Below the pieces are notes generated by a model. The model was not told where the DNA came from and ran no database searches. It saw nothing but the letters and a program-made list of their open reading frames with translations. Positions 24,749 to 34,325 of a DNA stretch of 64,000 nt are shown one piece after another. Source of the stretch: Butyricicoccus sp. OM04-18BH. GTDB taxonomy: Bacteria > Bacillota > Clostridia > Oscillospirales > Butyricicoccaceae. Numbering within the stretch: the stretch's first letter is position 1; every line of letters begins with the position of its first letter. A program made the translations under genes and the position numbers. The DNA lies in NCBI RefSeq assembly GCF_003481705.1, contig NZ_QULN01000002.1:186001-250000 (forward strand). The letters are read 5' to 3'.

Positions 24749-25687
24749 ATGATGAAAACCGACGATTTCCTGCCTGAGGGCAGCTATGGAACGCTTCCCT
24801 TCGTCCGGCAGGCGCTGCACTCGCTCGAGGGACTGCGGCGCGCACAGGATGAAGGGCGGATTCTGGAGGCTCCGGCGCTGCGCTGCACCGCAGCGCACGA
24901 TCTGCTGTTCGACTTCGGCTTTGCAAGGGGCGTCATGCCGCGCGCGTGCTGTGCGCTCGGCATTGCAGAGGGGCAGGTGCGGGAGATCGCCGTTCTCTCG
25001 CGCGTAGGCAAGCCGACCTGCTTCGTCGTGACCGATATTGATGAGGAGAGCGAGCCGCCGACGGTATGGCTGTCGCGGACCGCCGTGCAGCTGCGTGCGC
25101 AGGAGGCTCTGCTGTCCTCGCTCTCGCCGGGCGACATTATCCCGGCAGCCGTCACTCATCTGGAACCCTTCGGCGCGTTCGTCGACATCGGCTGCGGTCT
25201 GCCCTCTCTCATCGGCATAGAAAACCTGTCGGTCTCGCGCATTTATCATCCCTCTGACCGGCTGACCGTCGGGCAGAGCATCCGTGCGGCTGTGCGGTCG
25301 GTGGACGCGGAGAACCGCCGCATCACGCTCACGCATCGCGAGCTGCTCGGCACCTGGGAGGAGAATGCGGCACTGTTTGCCGCGGGCGAGACTGTACGCG
25401 GCATCGTCCGCTCGGTCGAACCCTACGGCGTGTTTATCGAGCTGGCGCCCAATCTTTCCGGACTCGCGGAAAACCGCGAGGGTCTGACGCCCGGCACGCC
25501 GGTTTCGGTCTACATCAAATCCATCCTGCCGCAGCGAATGAAGATCAAGCTGAGCGTGATCGATATTCTGCCGCATACAGATACGCCCGAGCCGCCGCGC
25601 TATTTTGTCTCCGGCGACCATATCGACCGCTGGGTCTATACCCCGGCAGACTGCGACAGGAAATACATCGCGACTGAATTTCTCTGA
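24749..25687 (+). CDS. S1 RNA-binding domain protein
   Basis: 312 residues starting at ATG 24749 or the adjacent ATG 24752, with AAAGGAGG upstream. The N-terminal ~120 residues are of uncertain fold. Two S1 domains follow: LSPGDIIPAAVTHLEPFGAF...RITLTHRE (~130-200) and GETVRGIVRSVEPYGVFIEL (~215-280). This is close to the YabR/RpsA-like proteins that contact ribosomes or mRNA in Firmicutes. It is divergent from the DUF951 gene. Confidence 0.85.
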   Translation: MMKTDDFLPEGSYGTLPFVRQALHSLEGLRRAQDEGRILEAPALRCTAAHDLLFDFGFARGVMPRACCALGIAEGQVREIAVLSRVGKPTCFVVTDIDEESEPPTVWLSRTAVQLRAQEALLSSLSPGDIIPAAVTHLEPFGAFVDIGCGLPSLIGIENLSVSRIYHPSDRLTVGQSIRAAVRSVDAENRRITLTHRELLGTWEENAALFAAGETVRGIVRSVEPYGVFIELAPNLSGLAENREGLTPGTPVSVYIKSILPQRMKIKLSVIDILPHTDTPEPPRYFVSGDHIDRWVYTPADCDRKYIATEFL

Positions 25688-25710
25688 ACGGAAGCAGATA
25701 AAAAGAACAT

Positions 25711-25739
25711 TTGTTTTCTCTCTCGGTCTGTGATATACT
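25711..25739 (+). promoter_or_regulatory. Promoter of pcrA
   Basis: TTGTTT (25711-25716), 17-bp spacer, TATACT (25734-25739), 69 bp before the pcrA start. Confidence 0.7.
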
Positions 25740-25808
25740 GATAATGTACAGCCGTCTGCCTGAGCGGCTGCTGATTTTGTATATCTTCATGACGAAACGA
25801 GGACATAT

Positions 25809-28223
25809 ATGGAACCGACCAAATTTGATATGAAATACGCATCCATTCGACAGGCGATCATCGAGCAGCGCTTTGAAAAGCTCAACGCCCGGCAGCGCGA
25901 AGCGGTTTTCCAGACTGACGGCCCCCTGCTCATCCTTGCGGGCGCGGGCAGCGGAAAAACTACCGTACTCATCAACCGCATCATCAATCTGCTGCGCTTC
26001 GGACAGGGCCTTACCGACCCGTTTGCCCCGGAATGGGCAACGGATGACGATCTGCTGTTTCTCGCAGAATACCTCAATGACCCGAAACCGGAAAACCGGG
26101 CGCGGGCCGAGCACCTGTGCGCGGTGCGTCCGGCAAAGCCGTGGGAGGTGATCGCCATCACCTTCACCAATAAGGCCGCCCGCGAGCTGCGCGAGCGACT
26201 CGAGCTTGCGCTCGGTGATGAGGAGGCCGCAAGCGCGGTCTGGGCGTATACCTTCCATACCGCCTGCCTGCGCATTCTGCGCAGGCATGTCGACCTGCTG
26301 GGCTTCGAGAGCGCGTTCACCATCTACGATGAGGACGACAAAAAGCGCGTCATCACGAATGTGATGAAAAAGCTGAACCTCGACCCCAAGACGTTCGATC
26401 CGCGCACTGTGATGGGCATGATCAGCCGCGCGAAGGATAAGCTCATGACGCCGAAGCAGTTCGCCGCCGATGCGGCCGGCGACTATTTCCGCGAAAAGGT
26501 CTCGGATATCTACCGCCAGTACGAAAAGGAAATGAAAAAGGCGTGTGCGCTCGATTTCGACGACATCATCATGAAAACCGTGCTACTGCTCCAGAACAAC
26601 CCGGAGGTGCTCGAGTTTTATCAGCACAAGTTCCGCTATGTGCTCGTAGACGAGTATCAGGATACGAACTACGCACAGTATGTACTGACCAGCCTGCTCG
26701 CCGGGTACTATGAGAACATCTGCGTTGTCGGCGATGACGATCAGAGCATTTACAAGTTCCGCGGCGCGACCATCACGAATATCCTTGAATTCGAAAAGCA
26801 GTTCAAGGACGCGAAAACCATCCGTCTGGAGCAGAACTACCGCTCGACCGGCAACATTCTGAATGCCGCGAACGAGGTCATCCGCAACAACGTCGGACGC
26901 AAGGGCAAGGAGCTCTGGACCGATCACGGCGCCGGCGCGAAGATCAAGCTGCACCGCTCGGACAGTCAGGAGGGTGAGGCAGGCTATATCGCGGACACGA
27001 TCCGCGAGGGCGTCGAGCAGGGCCGCCGCTGGGGCGATTTCGCGGTACTCTACCGCAACAACGTGCTGTCGGACAACATCGCCGCCGCCTTCATCCGAGC
27101 GGGCGTGCCGTACCGCGTTTACAAGGGCCGCGACTTCTTCTCCCGTGCCGAGATCAAAGATATGTTCGCCTACCTCTGGATGATCGAGAATCCGGCGGAT
27201 GAGCTGCGCCTGCGCCGCATCATCAACGTTCCGGCGCGCAAGATCGGCGATAAATCGGTCGAAACGGCGATGCAGGCCGCAGTCGAGAACGGCGTCACGC
27301 TCTATGACGTCGTGTGCCATGCCTCGGAGTACCCTGCCCTGTCGCGCGGCGCGGCGGCGATGGAGAAATTCGGTGAGATGATCGAAAATCTGCGCCGCCT
27401 GCGTGAGTTCGTTTCGCTCTCCGAGCTGTATGATGAACTGCTCGACAAGAGCGGCTATCTCCGTGCGCTTCAGCTCAAGGGCGGCGTAGAGGAGGAAAGC
27501 CGCATCGAGCACATCGAGGAGCTCAAGTCCTATATCGTCGACTACGAGGAAAAGAACGAAAATCCGTCGCTTGGCGACTTCCTCGAAAACATGGCGCTTT
27601 ACACCGATGCAGACCAGTCGGGCGAGGATGAGGATGCGGTCATCATGATGACGATGCACGCGGCAAAGGGCCTCGAGTTCCCGGTCGTGTTCCTCGCCGG
27701 CATGGAGGACGGCCTGTTCCCCGGCTTCCGCGCGATGGAAAAGGAGGAGGACATGGAGGAGGAGCGCCGTCTGTGCTATGTCGCTGTGACGCGCGCGAAG
27801 GAGCAGCTGTACCTCACCTGCGCCGAGCGCCGTCTGTTGTACGGCCGCACGCAGTACGCTCATCCCTCGCGTTTTATCGACGAAATGCCGGAGGAGCTGC
27901 TCGACAGCAATATTGTCGAGAGCCGCCGCTTCTCTGCCGCGACCGCACCCGACCCGACGCTTGACCGTCCGCAGGTCATGCGCGCACGCTATGTCTCCGC
28001 CGGAGCGGCAAAGCCGGGTGCATCGGTCGCACCGGCAAAGCCCGCCGTTCCCCTGCCCGATTATGCAGCCGGAGACCGTGTCCGCCACCGTGCATTCGGA
28101 GACGGCATGATCGTTTCCGTCAAGCCGATGGGCGGCGACGCGCTGCTTGAGATCGCCTTCGACCAAAAGGGCACCAAGCGTCTCATGGCGAAGAGCGCAA
28201 GCCTGTTCATGCAGGTCATTTAA
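25809..28223 (+). CDS. pcrA: ATP-dependent DNA helicase PcrA/UvrD
   Basis: 804 residues, SF1A helicase with all motifs: Walker A LAGAGSGKTT (~43-52), motif Ia ITFTNKAARELRE, motif II VDEYQDTNYAQY, motif III GDDDQSIYKFRG, motif IV QNYRST, motif V MTMHAAKGLEFPVVFLAG and motif VI YVAVTRAKEQLYL. The C-terminal ~50 residues (YAAGDRVRHRAFGDGMIVSV) form the Tudor-like RNA-polymerase-binding module. An extra stretch of about 45 residues lies between Walker A and motif Ia (~64-110: FGQGLTDPFAPEWATDDDLL...). It functions in nucleotide excision and mismatch repair and in removing proteins from DNA. Confidence 0.96.
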   Translation: MEPTKFDMKYASIRQAIIEQRFEKLNARQREAVFQTDGPLLILAGAGSGKTTVLINRIINLLRFGQGLTDPFAPEWATDDDLLFLAEYLNDPKPENRARAEHLCAVRPAKPWEVIAITFTNKAARELRERLELALGDEEAASAVWAYTFHTACLRILRRHVDLLGFESAFTIYDEDDKKRVITNVMKKLNLDPKTFDPRTVMGMISRAKDKLMTPKQFAADAAGDYFREKVSDIYRQYEKEMKKACALDFDDIIMKTVLLLQNNPEVLEFYQHKFRYVLVDEYQDTNYAQYVLTSLLAGYYENICVVGDDDQSIYKFRGATITNILEFEKQFKDAKTIRLEQNYRSTGNILNAANEVIRNNVGRKGKELWTDHGAGAKIKLHRSDSQEGEAGYIADTIREGVEQGRRWGDFAVLYRNNVLSDNIAAAFIRAGVPYRVYKGRDFFSRAEIKDMFAYLWMIENPADELRLRRIINVPARKIGDKSVETAMQAAVENGVTLYDVVCHASEYPALSRGAAAMEKFGEMIENLRRLREFVSLSELYDELLDKSGYLRALQLKGGVEEESRIEHIEELKSYIVDYEEKNENPSLGDFLENMALYTDADQSGEDEDAVIMMTMHAAKGLEFPVVFLAGMEDGLFPGFRAMEKEEDMEEERRLCYVAVTRAKEQLYLTCAERRLLYGRTQYAHPSRFIDEMPEELLDSNIVESRRFSAATAPDPTLDRPQVMRARYVSAGAAKPGASVAPAKPAVPLPDYAAGDRVRHRAFGDGMIVSVKPMGGDALLEIAFDQKGTKRLMAKSASLFMQVI

Positions 28224-28288
28224 GGCAATACCACATAATTTCTGCAAAGCGCCGAAGCTTTCATTGTGCGGTGCTGCCATAAAATTAT

Positions 28289-28327
28289 ACCGCCCCGGAA
28301 CAGCGTTTATCAGCGCTCCGGGGCGGT
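28289..28327. terminator. Convergent terminator between pcrA and sigF
   Basis: ACCGCCCCGGA pairs with TCCGGGGCGGT around an inner AGCG/CGCT step. The minus strand continues into TATAATTTTATGG. Confidence 0.7.
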
Positions 28328-28331
28328 TCCT

Positions 28332-29042
28332 CTATGTGTCGCACAGCTTTTCGCGCAGTGCCGCGAGTGCACGCTTTTCGATGCGGCTGACCTGTACCTG
28401 CGACACGCCGATGATGCGGCTGACCTGCTGCTGGGTCATGTCGCGCGCAAAACGCAGCGCGATGACCTGCCGCTCGCGCTCGGGCAGGCTCAGCAGCGCC
28501 TCCTCGAGCGACAGATACAGGCAGGTTCGCTCCTCCATGCCCTCATCGCCCACGAGGTCCCCGAGGCGTCCGCCGCCCGAAAGCTCGCGTTCGAGCGAGT
28601 CGACCGATACGTCAGCCTGCTCGCAGACAGCGACCTCCTCAGGTGTCAGCGCACAGGCAGCGGCAAGTTCGCTGACGCTCGGGGAACGGCCGAGCCGGCC
28701 CTCCAGCTCGCTCTGTACCCGGCGTACACGCACCGCGCGTTCCTTGACCGCACGGCTGACCTTGACCGCGCCGTCGTCGCGCAGAAAGCGGCGGATCTCC
28801 CCGGCGATCTTGGGAACGGCATAAGTCGAAAACTCGTTCCCGCGCGCAGGGTCAAAGCCGCGCACCGCCTTGATGAAGCCGACACAGGCAAGCTGATACA
28901 GATCGTCCGGCTCTGCACCGCGCCCGAAATACCGCCGCGCGATGGTATGGATGAGTCCGCTGTTTTCCGAGATGAGCACGCTCTCGGCTTCACGGTCGCC
29001 TTCGGATGCACGGCGCAGCAGCGCCGTCATGCGCTCGGTCAA
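28332..29042 (-). CDS. sigF: Forespore sigma factor SigF
   Basis: 236 residues, a sigma-70 family factor lacking region 1. Region 2 reads LISENSGLIHTIARRYFGRG then DDLYQLACVGFIKAVRGFDP. Region 3 contains KVSRAVKERAVRVRRVQSEL, and region 4 contains LPERERQVIALRFARDMTQQ and QVSRIIGVSQVQVSRIEKRA. Sequence alone cannot separate sigma-F from sigma-G. The gene follows spoIIAA and spoIIAB with a 4-bp overlap, which marks it as sigF, the first forespore sigma factor. Its activity is held by SpoIIAB until SpoIIE dephosphorylates SpoIIAA. Confidence 0.95.
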   Translation of the reverse strand: MTERMTALLRRASEGDREAESVLISENSGLIHTIARRYFGRGAEPDDLYQLACVGFIKAVRGFDPARGNEFSTYAVPKIAGEIRRFLRDDGAVKVSRAVKERAVRVRRVQSELEGRLGRSPSVSELAAACALTPEEVAVCEQADVSVDSLERELSGGGRLGDLVGDEGMEERTCLYLSLEEALLSLPERERQVIALRFARDMTQQQVSRIIGVSQVQVSRIEKRALAALREKLCDT

Positions 29043-29476
29043 GTCTCCCGCTCCCGCAGGACCTTGGTCATGGTCACGACCGTGCCGCGCCCCGGCGCAG
29101 AGCGTACACGAAGCCGGTCGGTGAAGCTTTCCATGATGGTAAAACCCATGCCGCTGCGCGAATCGTCGCCGGTGGTAAACATCGGCTTTCTCGCCTGCTC
29201 GACGTTTTCGATGCCGCAGCCGGTGTCCTTGATCTTGATTTCAAGTGCGCGCCCCTCGAACAGGCGCACGGCGACTGTGATGAAGCCGCTCCTGCCTGCA
29301 TAGCCATGTACGATCGCGTTGGTGACCGCTTCGGAGACAACGGTCTTTATGTCGCCCAGCTCCTCCATGGTCGGATCAAGCTGCGAAGCAAACGCGCCGA
29401 CCGCCTGCCGCGCGAACGCCTCGTTGACCGAGCGGCTTTCAAATTTGATGCTCATTTTGTTGCTGACTGTCCGCAA
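29039..29476 (-). CDS. spoIIAB: Anti-sigma-F factor SpoIIAB
   Basis: 145 residues from TTG 29476, which has AAGGGGTGAG 5 nt upstream; ATG 29455 has no ribosome site. It is a GHKL-type kinase: N box SEAVTNAIVHGY at ~50, G1 box KDTGCGIENV at ~88, G2 box SGMGFTIMESF at ~112. SpoIIAB binds sigma-F and phosphorylates SpoIIAA on serine. It lies 2 bp after spoIIAA and overlaps sigF. Confidence 0.95.
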   Translation of the reverse strand: MRTVSNKMSIKFESRSVNEAFARQAVGAFASQLDPTMEELGDIKTVVSEAVTNAIVHGYAGRSGFITVAVRLFEGRALEIKIKDTGCGIENVEQARKPMFTTGDDSRSGMGFTIMESFTDRLRVRSAPGRGTVVTMTKVLRERET

Positions 29477-29478
29477 CG

Positions 29479-29796
29479 TTACTCACCCCTTTCGAATACG
29501 ATGACCTGCGGCAGACCGGCGGCGTCAAAGACGCGCTGCGGCTGCGGCGGCGTACCGCGCACGCGAAAATCGCAGCCGCAGCGCGCGCAGGTACGGTGCA
29601 GATGCAGTACGACCGCAAGACCTGAGCTGTCCATGAAGGTCAGACCGGATAGATCGAGTACGAGACTGTCGCAGGGATAGAGTACGAGCAGATCCTCGCT
29701 GCGCTCTATGGTCTGACGGGCGGTGTGCTGGTCGAGCTCGCCGGTATAGCGGACGGTCAGTGTCCGGTCGACCTCGGTCTGGGTAATATCAAGCAT
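29479..29796 (-). CDS. spoIIAA: Anti-anti-sigma factor SpoIIAA
   Basis: 105 residues from ATG 29796 behind GAGGTG. A STAS domain with the phosphorylated serine in LTFMDSSGLAVVLHL at ~53-60. Unphosphorylated SpoIIAA displaces sigma-F from SpoIIAB. It is the first gene of the spoIIA operon. A transcription terminator lies 19 bp upstream of its start, between it and folC, so the operon promoter must lie in or just behind this hairpin or within the end of folC. Confidence 0.95.
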   Translation of the reverse strand: MLDITQTEVDRTLTVRYTGELDQHTARQTIERSEDLLVLYPCDSLVLDLSGLTFMDSSGLAVVLHLHRTCARCGCDFRVRGTPPQPQRVFDAAGLPQVIVFERGE

Positions 29797-29814
29797 ATTT
29801 TTCACCTCAAAACA

Positions 29815-29853
29815 GAAAAAGCCTGTACCGTTTGCCGGTACAGGCTTATTTTA
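29815..29853. terminator. Terminator between folC and spoIIAA
   Basis: AAGCCTGTACCG-TTTG-CGGTACAGGCTT hairpin with A/T tracts on both sides; on the minus strand it ends folC. Confidence 0.85.
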
Positions 29854-29868
29854 GCAGGCTATTCGGTT

Positions 29869-31173
29869 TTAATCTGTCGTTTTCGGTCGGCCGCGCAGGA
29901 TCTTCTCAGCCTCACCCGTCAGAAACAGCGAGCCGCAGACGAGAATGCAGTCCTTCGGGGATGCATGGTCGAACGCAAGCTCAAGCGCGTGCTCGGTGCT
30001 GCGGCAGTCGTAGACCTCACTGCATTCCTGCTCTGCGAGTGCAGCAATGGTCTGCTCACCGAGTGAGCGCTCTGCCGCATTTGTTGTGCAGGCGTAAAAG
30101 GCATCAGCCTGCCGCGCCATTCTGCGCACGCAGTATTCGTATTCCTTGTCGCAGACCATGCCCATGACAACATGCAGACGGCGCATTTTCAAAAGGTCAT
30201 GCACCGCACCGCACAGCGCGTCGATGCCTGCGGCGTTGTGCGCACCGTCGAGCAGCACGAGAGGCGCGTCCACCACGCGCTCCAGCCTTCCGGCGATGCG
30301 CGCGCGTGCCAGACCGCGCACGGCGGCCTCGATCGGGATATCCCAGCCGCGCAGACGCAGTGCATCCAGAGTGCGGAGCGCCGTAGAAGCGTTCTGAAGC
30401 TGGTGCCGACCGGGCATGGCGATGGTGTAGCCCTGTCCGTCGCAGACGAAGGCAGAGCCGTTCAGATCACAGCGAAGCACACGCAGCGTATCCGCGCTCT
30501 CGTGCCAGACCGCACCCTGAGACGCAGTGACATGACGCAGTACGGCGAGAGCGTCCTCCTCCTGACCGTTTGCGCAGACGACATCAGCGCCGGGCTTGAT
30601 GATTCCGGCTTTCTCTCCCGCGATCTCAGCAACTGTGTCACCAAGGACTGCCATATGATCGAGCGAGATCGGCGTGATCACGCACACCTCCGGACTGCGG
30701 ATGACGTTGGTTGCGTCGCAGCGGCCGCCGAGACCGGTTTCCAGTACGACGATATCACAGCCCTGCTCGACGAAGTATAGGAAAGCAACTGCGGTCGTGA
30801 ACTCAAACTCACCGATCGTCTCTCCTTCGGGCAGTGTCAGGCTTTCGCAGGCAACTGCGACGCGCTCGGAAAAGTGCGCGAGATCGTCGCTCGAGATCAT
30901 TGAGCCGTCGATACGGATACGTTCGTAGAACTGCACGAGATACGGCGAGGTGTACAGGCCTGTGCGCAGACCGGCTGCCTGAAGCGCGGAGGCGATCATG
31001 GTAGCGGTCGAGCCCTTGCCGTTCGTACCGGCGAGATGAACAAAGCGCAGCCTGTCCTGCGGATCACCGAGCGCCTTGCACAGCGCACGGATACGGTGCA
31101 GACCGGGTCTGCCGGAAAAACGGCCGAGCGAGTGGATATATTCAACAGCTGTTTTAGGGAATTCGGTGTCCAT
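29869..31173 (-). CDS. folC: Folylpolyglutamate synthase / dihydrofolate synthase
   Basis: 434 residues from ATG 31173 behind AAGGAAAGG. The Mur-ligase-type ATP site FVHLAGTNGKGSTATMIAS is at ~45, YTSPYLVQFYERIRIDG at ~75, ETGLGGRCDATNVI at ~137 and the DGAHN motif (LLDGAHNAAGID) at ~305. It adds glutamate to folates (and to dihydropteroate) with ATP. It lies downstream of valS with a strong bidirectional hairpin between the two, and may be transcribed by read-through. Confidence 0.95.
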   Translation of the reverse strand: MDTEFPKTAVEYIHSLGRFSGRPGLHRIRALCKALGDPQDRLRFVHLAGTNGKGSTATMIASALQAAGLRTGLYTSPYLVQFYERIRIDGSMISSDDLAHFSERVAVACESLTLPEGETIGEFEFTTAVAFLYFVEQGCDIVVLETGLGGRCDATNVIRSPEVCVITPISLDHMAVLGDTVAEIAGEKAGIIKPGADVVCANGQEEDALAVLRHVTASQGAVWHESADTLRVLRCDLNGSAFVCDGQGYTIAMPGRHQLQNASTALRTLDALRLRGWDIPIEAAVRGLARARIAGRLERVVDAPLVLLDGAHNAAGIDALCGAVHDLLKMRRLHVVMGMVCDKEYEYCVRRMARQADAFYACTTNAAERSLGEQTIAALAEQECSEVYDCRSTEHALELAFDHASPKDCILVCGSLFLTGEAEKILRGRPKTTD

Positions 31174-31250
31174 GATGAAACCTTTCCTTTTTCGTTTAGT
31201 AATGGCTGTATTATAGCACAGTCTGGGCAAAATTGAAAGCACAACAGCGC

Positions 31251-31280
31251 AAAAAGCGGAAGCCGGAGCTTCCGCTTTTT
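31251..31280. terminator. Terminator between valS and folC
   Basis: AAAAAGCGGAAGC pairs perfectly with GCTTCCGCTTTTT; T-runs on both strands. Confidence 0.9.
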
Positions 31281-31295
31281 ATCTCAGTTTGATTT

Positions 31296-33917
31296 TCAGC
31301 CCAGAGCTGCGATAGACTCCTCGAGCTTTGCGAGATGCTCGCGCAGCTTGTCTGCCTTTTCGCGCTCGGCTGCAACAACGTTCTCCGGAGCCTTGTCAAC
31401 AAACTTCGGGTTGTTGAGCTTCTTCATAACGAACGCAATATCGTCCTCGACCTTCTTCTTCTCCTTGCCGAGACGGGCGCGCTCCGCCTCAAAGTCGATG
31501 AGGTCGCCCATCGGCATGTAAAGCTGTGCGTCGCCGGTGACTACGGATGCCATCTTGGCGGCGTCAGCCGGAACGGCGTCGATGAGTTCGATCTCGGAAG
31601 CGTATGCCAGCTTCGGGAAGAAGCCTGCGCCTGCGGAGAACGTATCCTTCTTCTCGGTCAGAATGAGTACCTTGGCCTTCTTGGAGGGCGGTACGTTCAT
31701 CTCGGCGCGGCGGTTGCGGATGGCGCGGACAGCGTCCATCAGGCTCTCCATCTGCGCTTCTTCGACGGAGAAGTTCAGCTTCTCGTCATACTCCGGCCAC
31801 TTGGAAACCATGACGGACGGGCCCTCATGCGGCAGCGCCTGCCAGATGGTCTCGGTGATGAACGGCATGAACGGGTGCAGCAGCTGCATTGCGCCCGACA
31901 GGACGTAACACAGCACCTTCTGTACGTTCTCGTCGCCGGTCTGGAGACGGGTCTTTGCGATCTCGATATACCAGTCGCAGAAGTTCTCCCAGATGAAGTC
32001 GTTCAGCTTGGAGGCGGCAAGACCCAGCTCGTACTGGTCGATGTTGCGGGTAACGTCGGCAACGAGGGTGTTGAACTTGCTGATGATCCACTTATCCTCG
32101 AGCGCCAGCTCGGCGGGCAGCTCGACCGCCTTGTCCTTGTCGATGGTCAGGTTCATCTGGATGAAGCGCGATGCGTTCCAGATCTTGTTGCAGAAGTTGC
32201 GGGATGCCTGTACACGCTCATCCGAGAAACGCATATCGTTTCCGGGGCTGTTGCCGGTTGCGAGGGTGAAGCGCAGCGCATCCGCGCCGTACTGGTCGAT
32301 GACCTCGAGCGGGTCGATGCCGTTGCCGAGCGACTTGGACATCTTGCGGCCCTGTGCATCGCGCACCAGACCGTGGATATAGACCGTCTTGAACGGGGTC
32401 TCGCCCATGTGCTCCACGCCGGAGAAGATCATGCGGGCAACCCAGAAGAAGATGATGTCGTAGCCGGTAACGAGGGTCGAAGTCGGGTAGAAATACTCCA
32501 GCTCCTTGGTCTTATCCGGCCAGCCGAGCGTGGAGAACGGCCACAGAGCGGACGAGAACCAGGTATCCAGAACGTCCTCCTCCTGATGGATATGCGTGCC
32601 GCCGCACTTCGGGCAGGTGTGCACATCGGTCTTGGAGACGGTCATTTCACCGCAGTCGTCGCAGTAGAATGCCGGAATGCGGTGACCCCACCACAGCTGA
32701 CGGGAGATACACCAGTCGTGTACGTTCTCCATCCAGCGCAGGTAGGTCTTGGAGAAGCGGTCGGGCACAAACTTGGTCTTGCCCTCGTTTACTACGTCCA
32801 TAGCGGGCTTGGCGAGCGGCGCCATCTTGACGAACCACTGTGCCGAGGTCATCGGCTCAACGGTGGTGCCGCAGCGGTAGCAGGTGCCTACGTTGTGCTC
32901 GTGGTCCTCAATCTTGACCAGATAGCCGCCTTCCTCAAGGTCCTTTACAACCGCCTTGCGGCACTCGTAGCGGTCCATGCCCTCGTACTTGCCGCCGTTT
33001 GCGTTGACGGTCGCGTCCTCGTTGAATACGAGGATCTGCTCGAGGTTGTGGCGCTGGCCCATCTCGAAGTCGTTCGGGTCGTGGCACGGCGTAACCTTAA
33101 CACAGCCGGTGCCGAACTCCATATCGACGTACTCGTCACCGAAAATCGGAATCTCGCGGTTCATGATCGGGAGGATGCAGGTCTTGCCGATGAGGTGCTT
33201 GTAGCGCTCGTCGTTCGGGTTGACGGCAACGCCGGTATCGCCCATAAAGGTCTCCGGACGGGTGGTCGCAACCACCAGCTCGCCCGAGCCGTCCGCCAGC
33301 GGATAGCGGATGTGCCACAGCTTGCCCGGCTGGGTTTCGTACTCAACCTCAGCGTCGGACAGCGCAGTCGCGCAGTGCGGGCACCAGTTGATGATGCGGT
33401 GGCCCTTGTAGATGAGGCCCTTGTTGTACAGGTTTACGAATACCTCGCGGACCGCCTTGGAGCAGCCCTCGTCCATGGTGAAGCGCTCGCGCTCCCAGTC
33501 ACAGGACGAGCCGAGCTTTTTCAGCTGGCTGATGATGCGGTTGCCGAACTTGTGCTTCCAGTCCCAGACACGCTTCAGAAACTCCTCGCGGCCGAGGTCA
33601 TAACGGGTCTTGCCCTCCTCCTTGCGGAGGTTCTCCTCGACCTTGATCTGGGTTGCGATGCCGGCGTGGTCGGTGCCCGGCATCCACAGAGCCTCGTAGC
33701 CCTGCATGCGCTTGGTACGGATCAGGACATCCTGAAGGGTCTCGTCGAACGCATGACCCATATGGAGCTGGCCGGTTACGTTCGGAGGCGGGATAACGAT
33801 GGTATAGGGTTTCTTTTTCGGATTGACTTCGGCATGGAAGAAGCCGGAGTCGTTCCAGAAGCTGTACAGCTTGTCCTCGACCGCTTTCGGGTCGTAGGTC
33901 TTAGGCAGTTCGCTCAT
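31296..33917 (-). CDS. valS: Valyl-tRNA synthetase
   Basis: 873 residues from ATG 33917 (AAGGAG upstream); upstream in-frame starts fall in the T-box leader. Class I signatures [15 protein letters not shown] (HIGH) at ~45 and [14 protein letters not shown] (KMSKS) at ~520 are present. The editing domain and the C-terminal coiled-coil arm ([20 protein letters not shown]) complete the protein. It charges tRNA-Val and edits threonine. A T-box leader with its own consensus promoter precedes it. Confidence 0.97.
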   Translation of the reverse strand: MSELPKTYDPKAVEDKLYSFWNDSGFFHAEVNPKKKPYTIVIPPPNVTGQLHMGHAFDETLQDVLIRTKRMQGYEALWMPGTDHAGIATQIKVEENLRKEEGKTRYDLGREEFLKRVWDWKHKFGNRIISQLKKLGSSCDWERERFTMDEGCSKAVREVFVNLYNKGLIYKGHRIINWCPHCATALSDAEVEYETQPGKLWHIRYPLADGSGELVVATTRPETFMGDTGVAVNPNDERYKHLIGKTCILPIMNREIPIFGDEYVDMEFGTGCVKVTPCHDPNDFEMGQRHNLEQILVFNEDATVNANGGKYEGMDRYECRKAVVKDLEEGGYLVKIEDHEHNVGTCYRCGTTVEPMTSAQWFVKMAPLAKPAMDVVNEGKTKFVPDRFSKTYLRWMENVHDWCISRQLWWGHRIPAFYCDDCGEMTVSKTDVHTCPKCGGTHIHQEEDVLDTWFSSALWPFSTLGWPDKTKELEYFYPTSTLVTGYDIIFFWVARMIFSGVEHMGETPFKTVYIHGLVRDAQGRKMSKSLGNGIDPLEVIDQYGADALRFTLATGNSPGNDMRFSDERVQASRNFCNKIWNASRFIQMNLTIDKDKAVELPAELALEDKWIISKFNTLVADVTRNIDQYELGLAASKLNDFIWENFCDWYIEIAKTRLQTGDENVQKVLCYVLSGAMQLLHPFMPFITETIWQALPHEGPSVMVSKWPEYDEKLNFSVEEAQMESLMDAVRAIRNRRAEMNVPPSKKAKVLILTEKKDTFSAGAGFFPKLAYASEIELIDAVPADAAKMASVVTGDAQLYMPMGDLIDFEAERARLGKEKKKVEDDIAFVMKKLNNPKFVDKAPENVVAAEREKADKLREHLAKLEESIAALG

Positions 33918-33939
33918 AGATCTATCTCCTTCAATTTTT

Positions 33940-34192
33940 TTACAAAAATAAAAACAGCACGCCGTCCAAAACAGGACGAAGCGTGCTCCGTGGTACCACC
34001 TGAATTCGCGGCAAAAAGCCGCGCGCTCGTTGGTCCGTAACGTGGACAGGACGGAACAGCTTAACACAAATCAGCTGCCCTGCTCCAAAGCGACCTTCTT
34101 TCCTCTCGCAGAGGTGCTTGCACCGACCGCACCTTCTCTGAACAGACGAAGAAGAAATACTCCTCTTTTTCATGGCATTTTCTCAGTATTAC
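33940..34192 (-). promoter_or_regulatory. T-box leader of valS
   Basis: On the minus strand the T-box core AGGTGGTACCACGG is at 33988-34001. It is followed by a terminator stem AGCACGC/GCGTGCT with GTTTTTATTTTTG (33943-33987). Stem I begins near GAGGAGTA, and a GTC triplet following AAAGAAG on its 3' side is a plausible Val specifier. Uncharged tRNA-Val would stabilise the antiterminator and switch on valS. Confidence 0.93.
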
Positions 34193-34198
34193 CTTGCT

Positions 34199-34227
34199 AT
34201 TATAGTCGCAAACACAGCTTTTGTCAA
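34199..34227 (-). promoter_or_regulatory. Consensus promoter of valS
   Basis: TTGACA (34222-34227), 17-bp spacer, TATAAT (34199-34204) on the minus strand, a perfect sigma-A promoter just upstream of the T-box. Confidence 0.9.
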
Positions 34228-34325
34228 GCAGGACGGACGAAAAATCATACTGTATTGTATTTGTAACTTGTGTTTGTTTCCTCTGCATGTTACGATTAGC
34301 ATATAAAGGTAAGGAGGGAATAGTT

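Noticed and set aside
29870-29885. Spo0A box (TGTCGTT) near the spoIIA operon
   Set aside because: It matches only 5 of 7 consensus positions and lies inside the end of folC, upstream of the terminator; a chance match is likely.
31335-34040. 901-codon open frame antisense to valS
   Set aside because: Codon-bias shadow of valS, without ribosome site or recognisable domain; the same holds for the long antisense frame over pheT (37206-39608).
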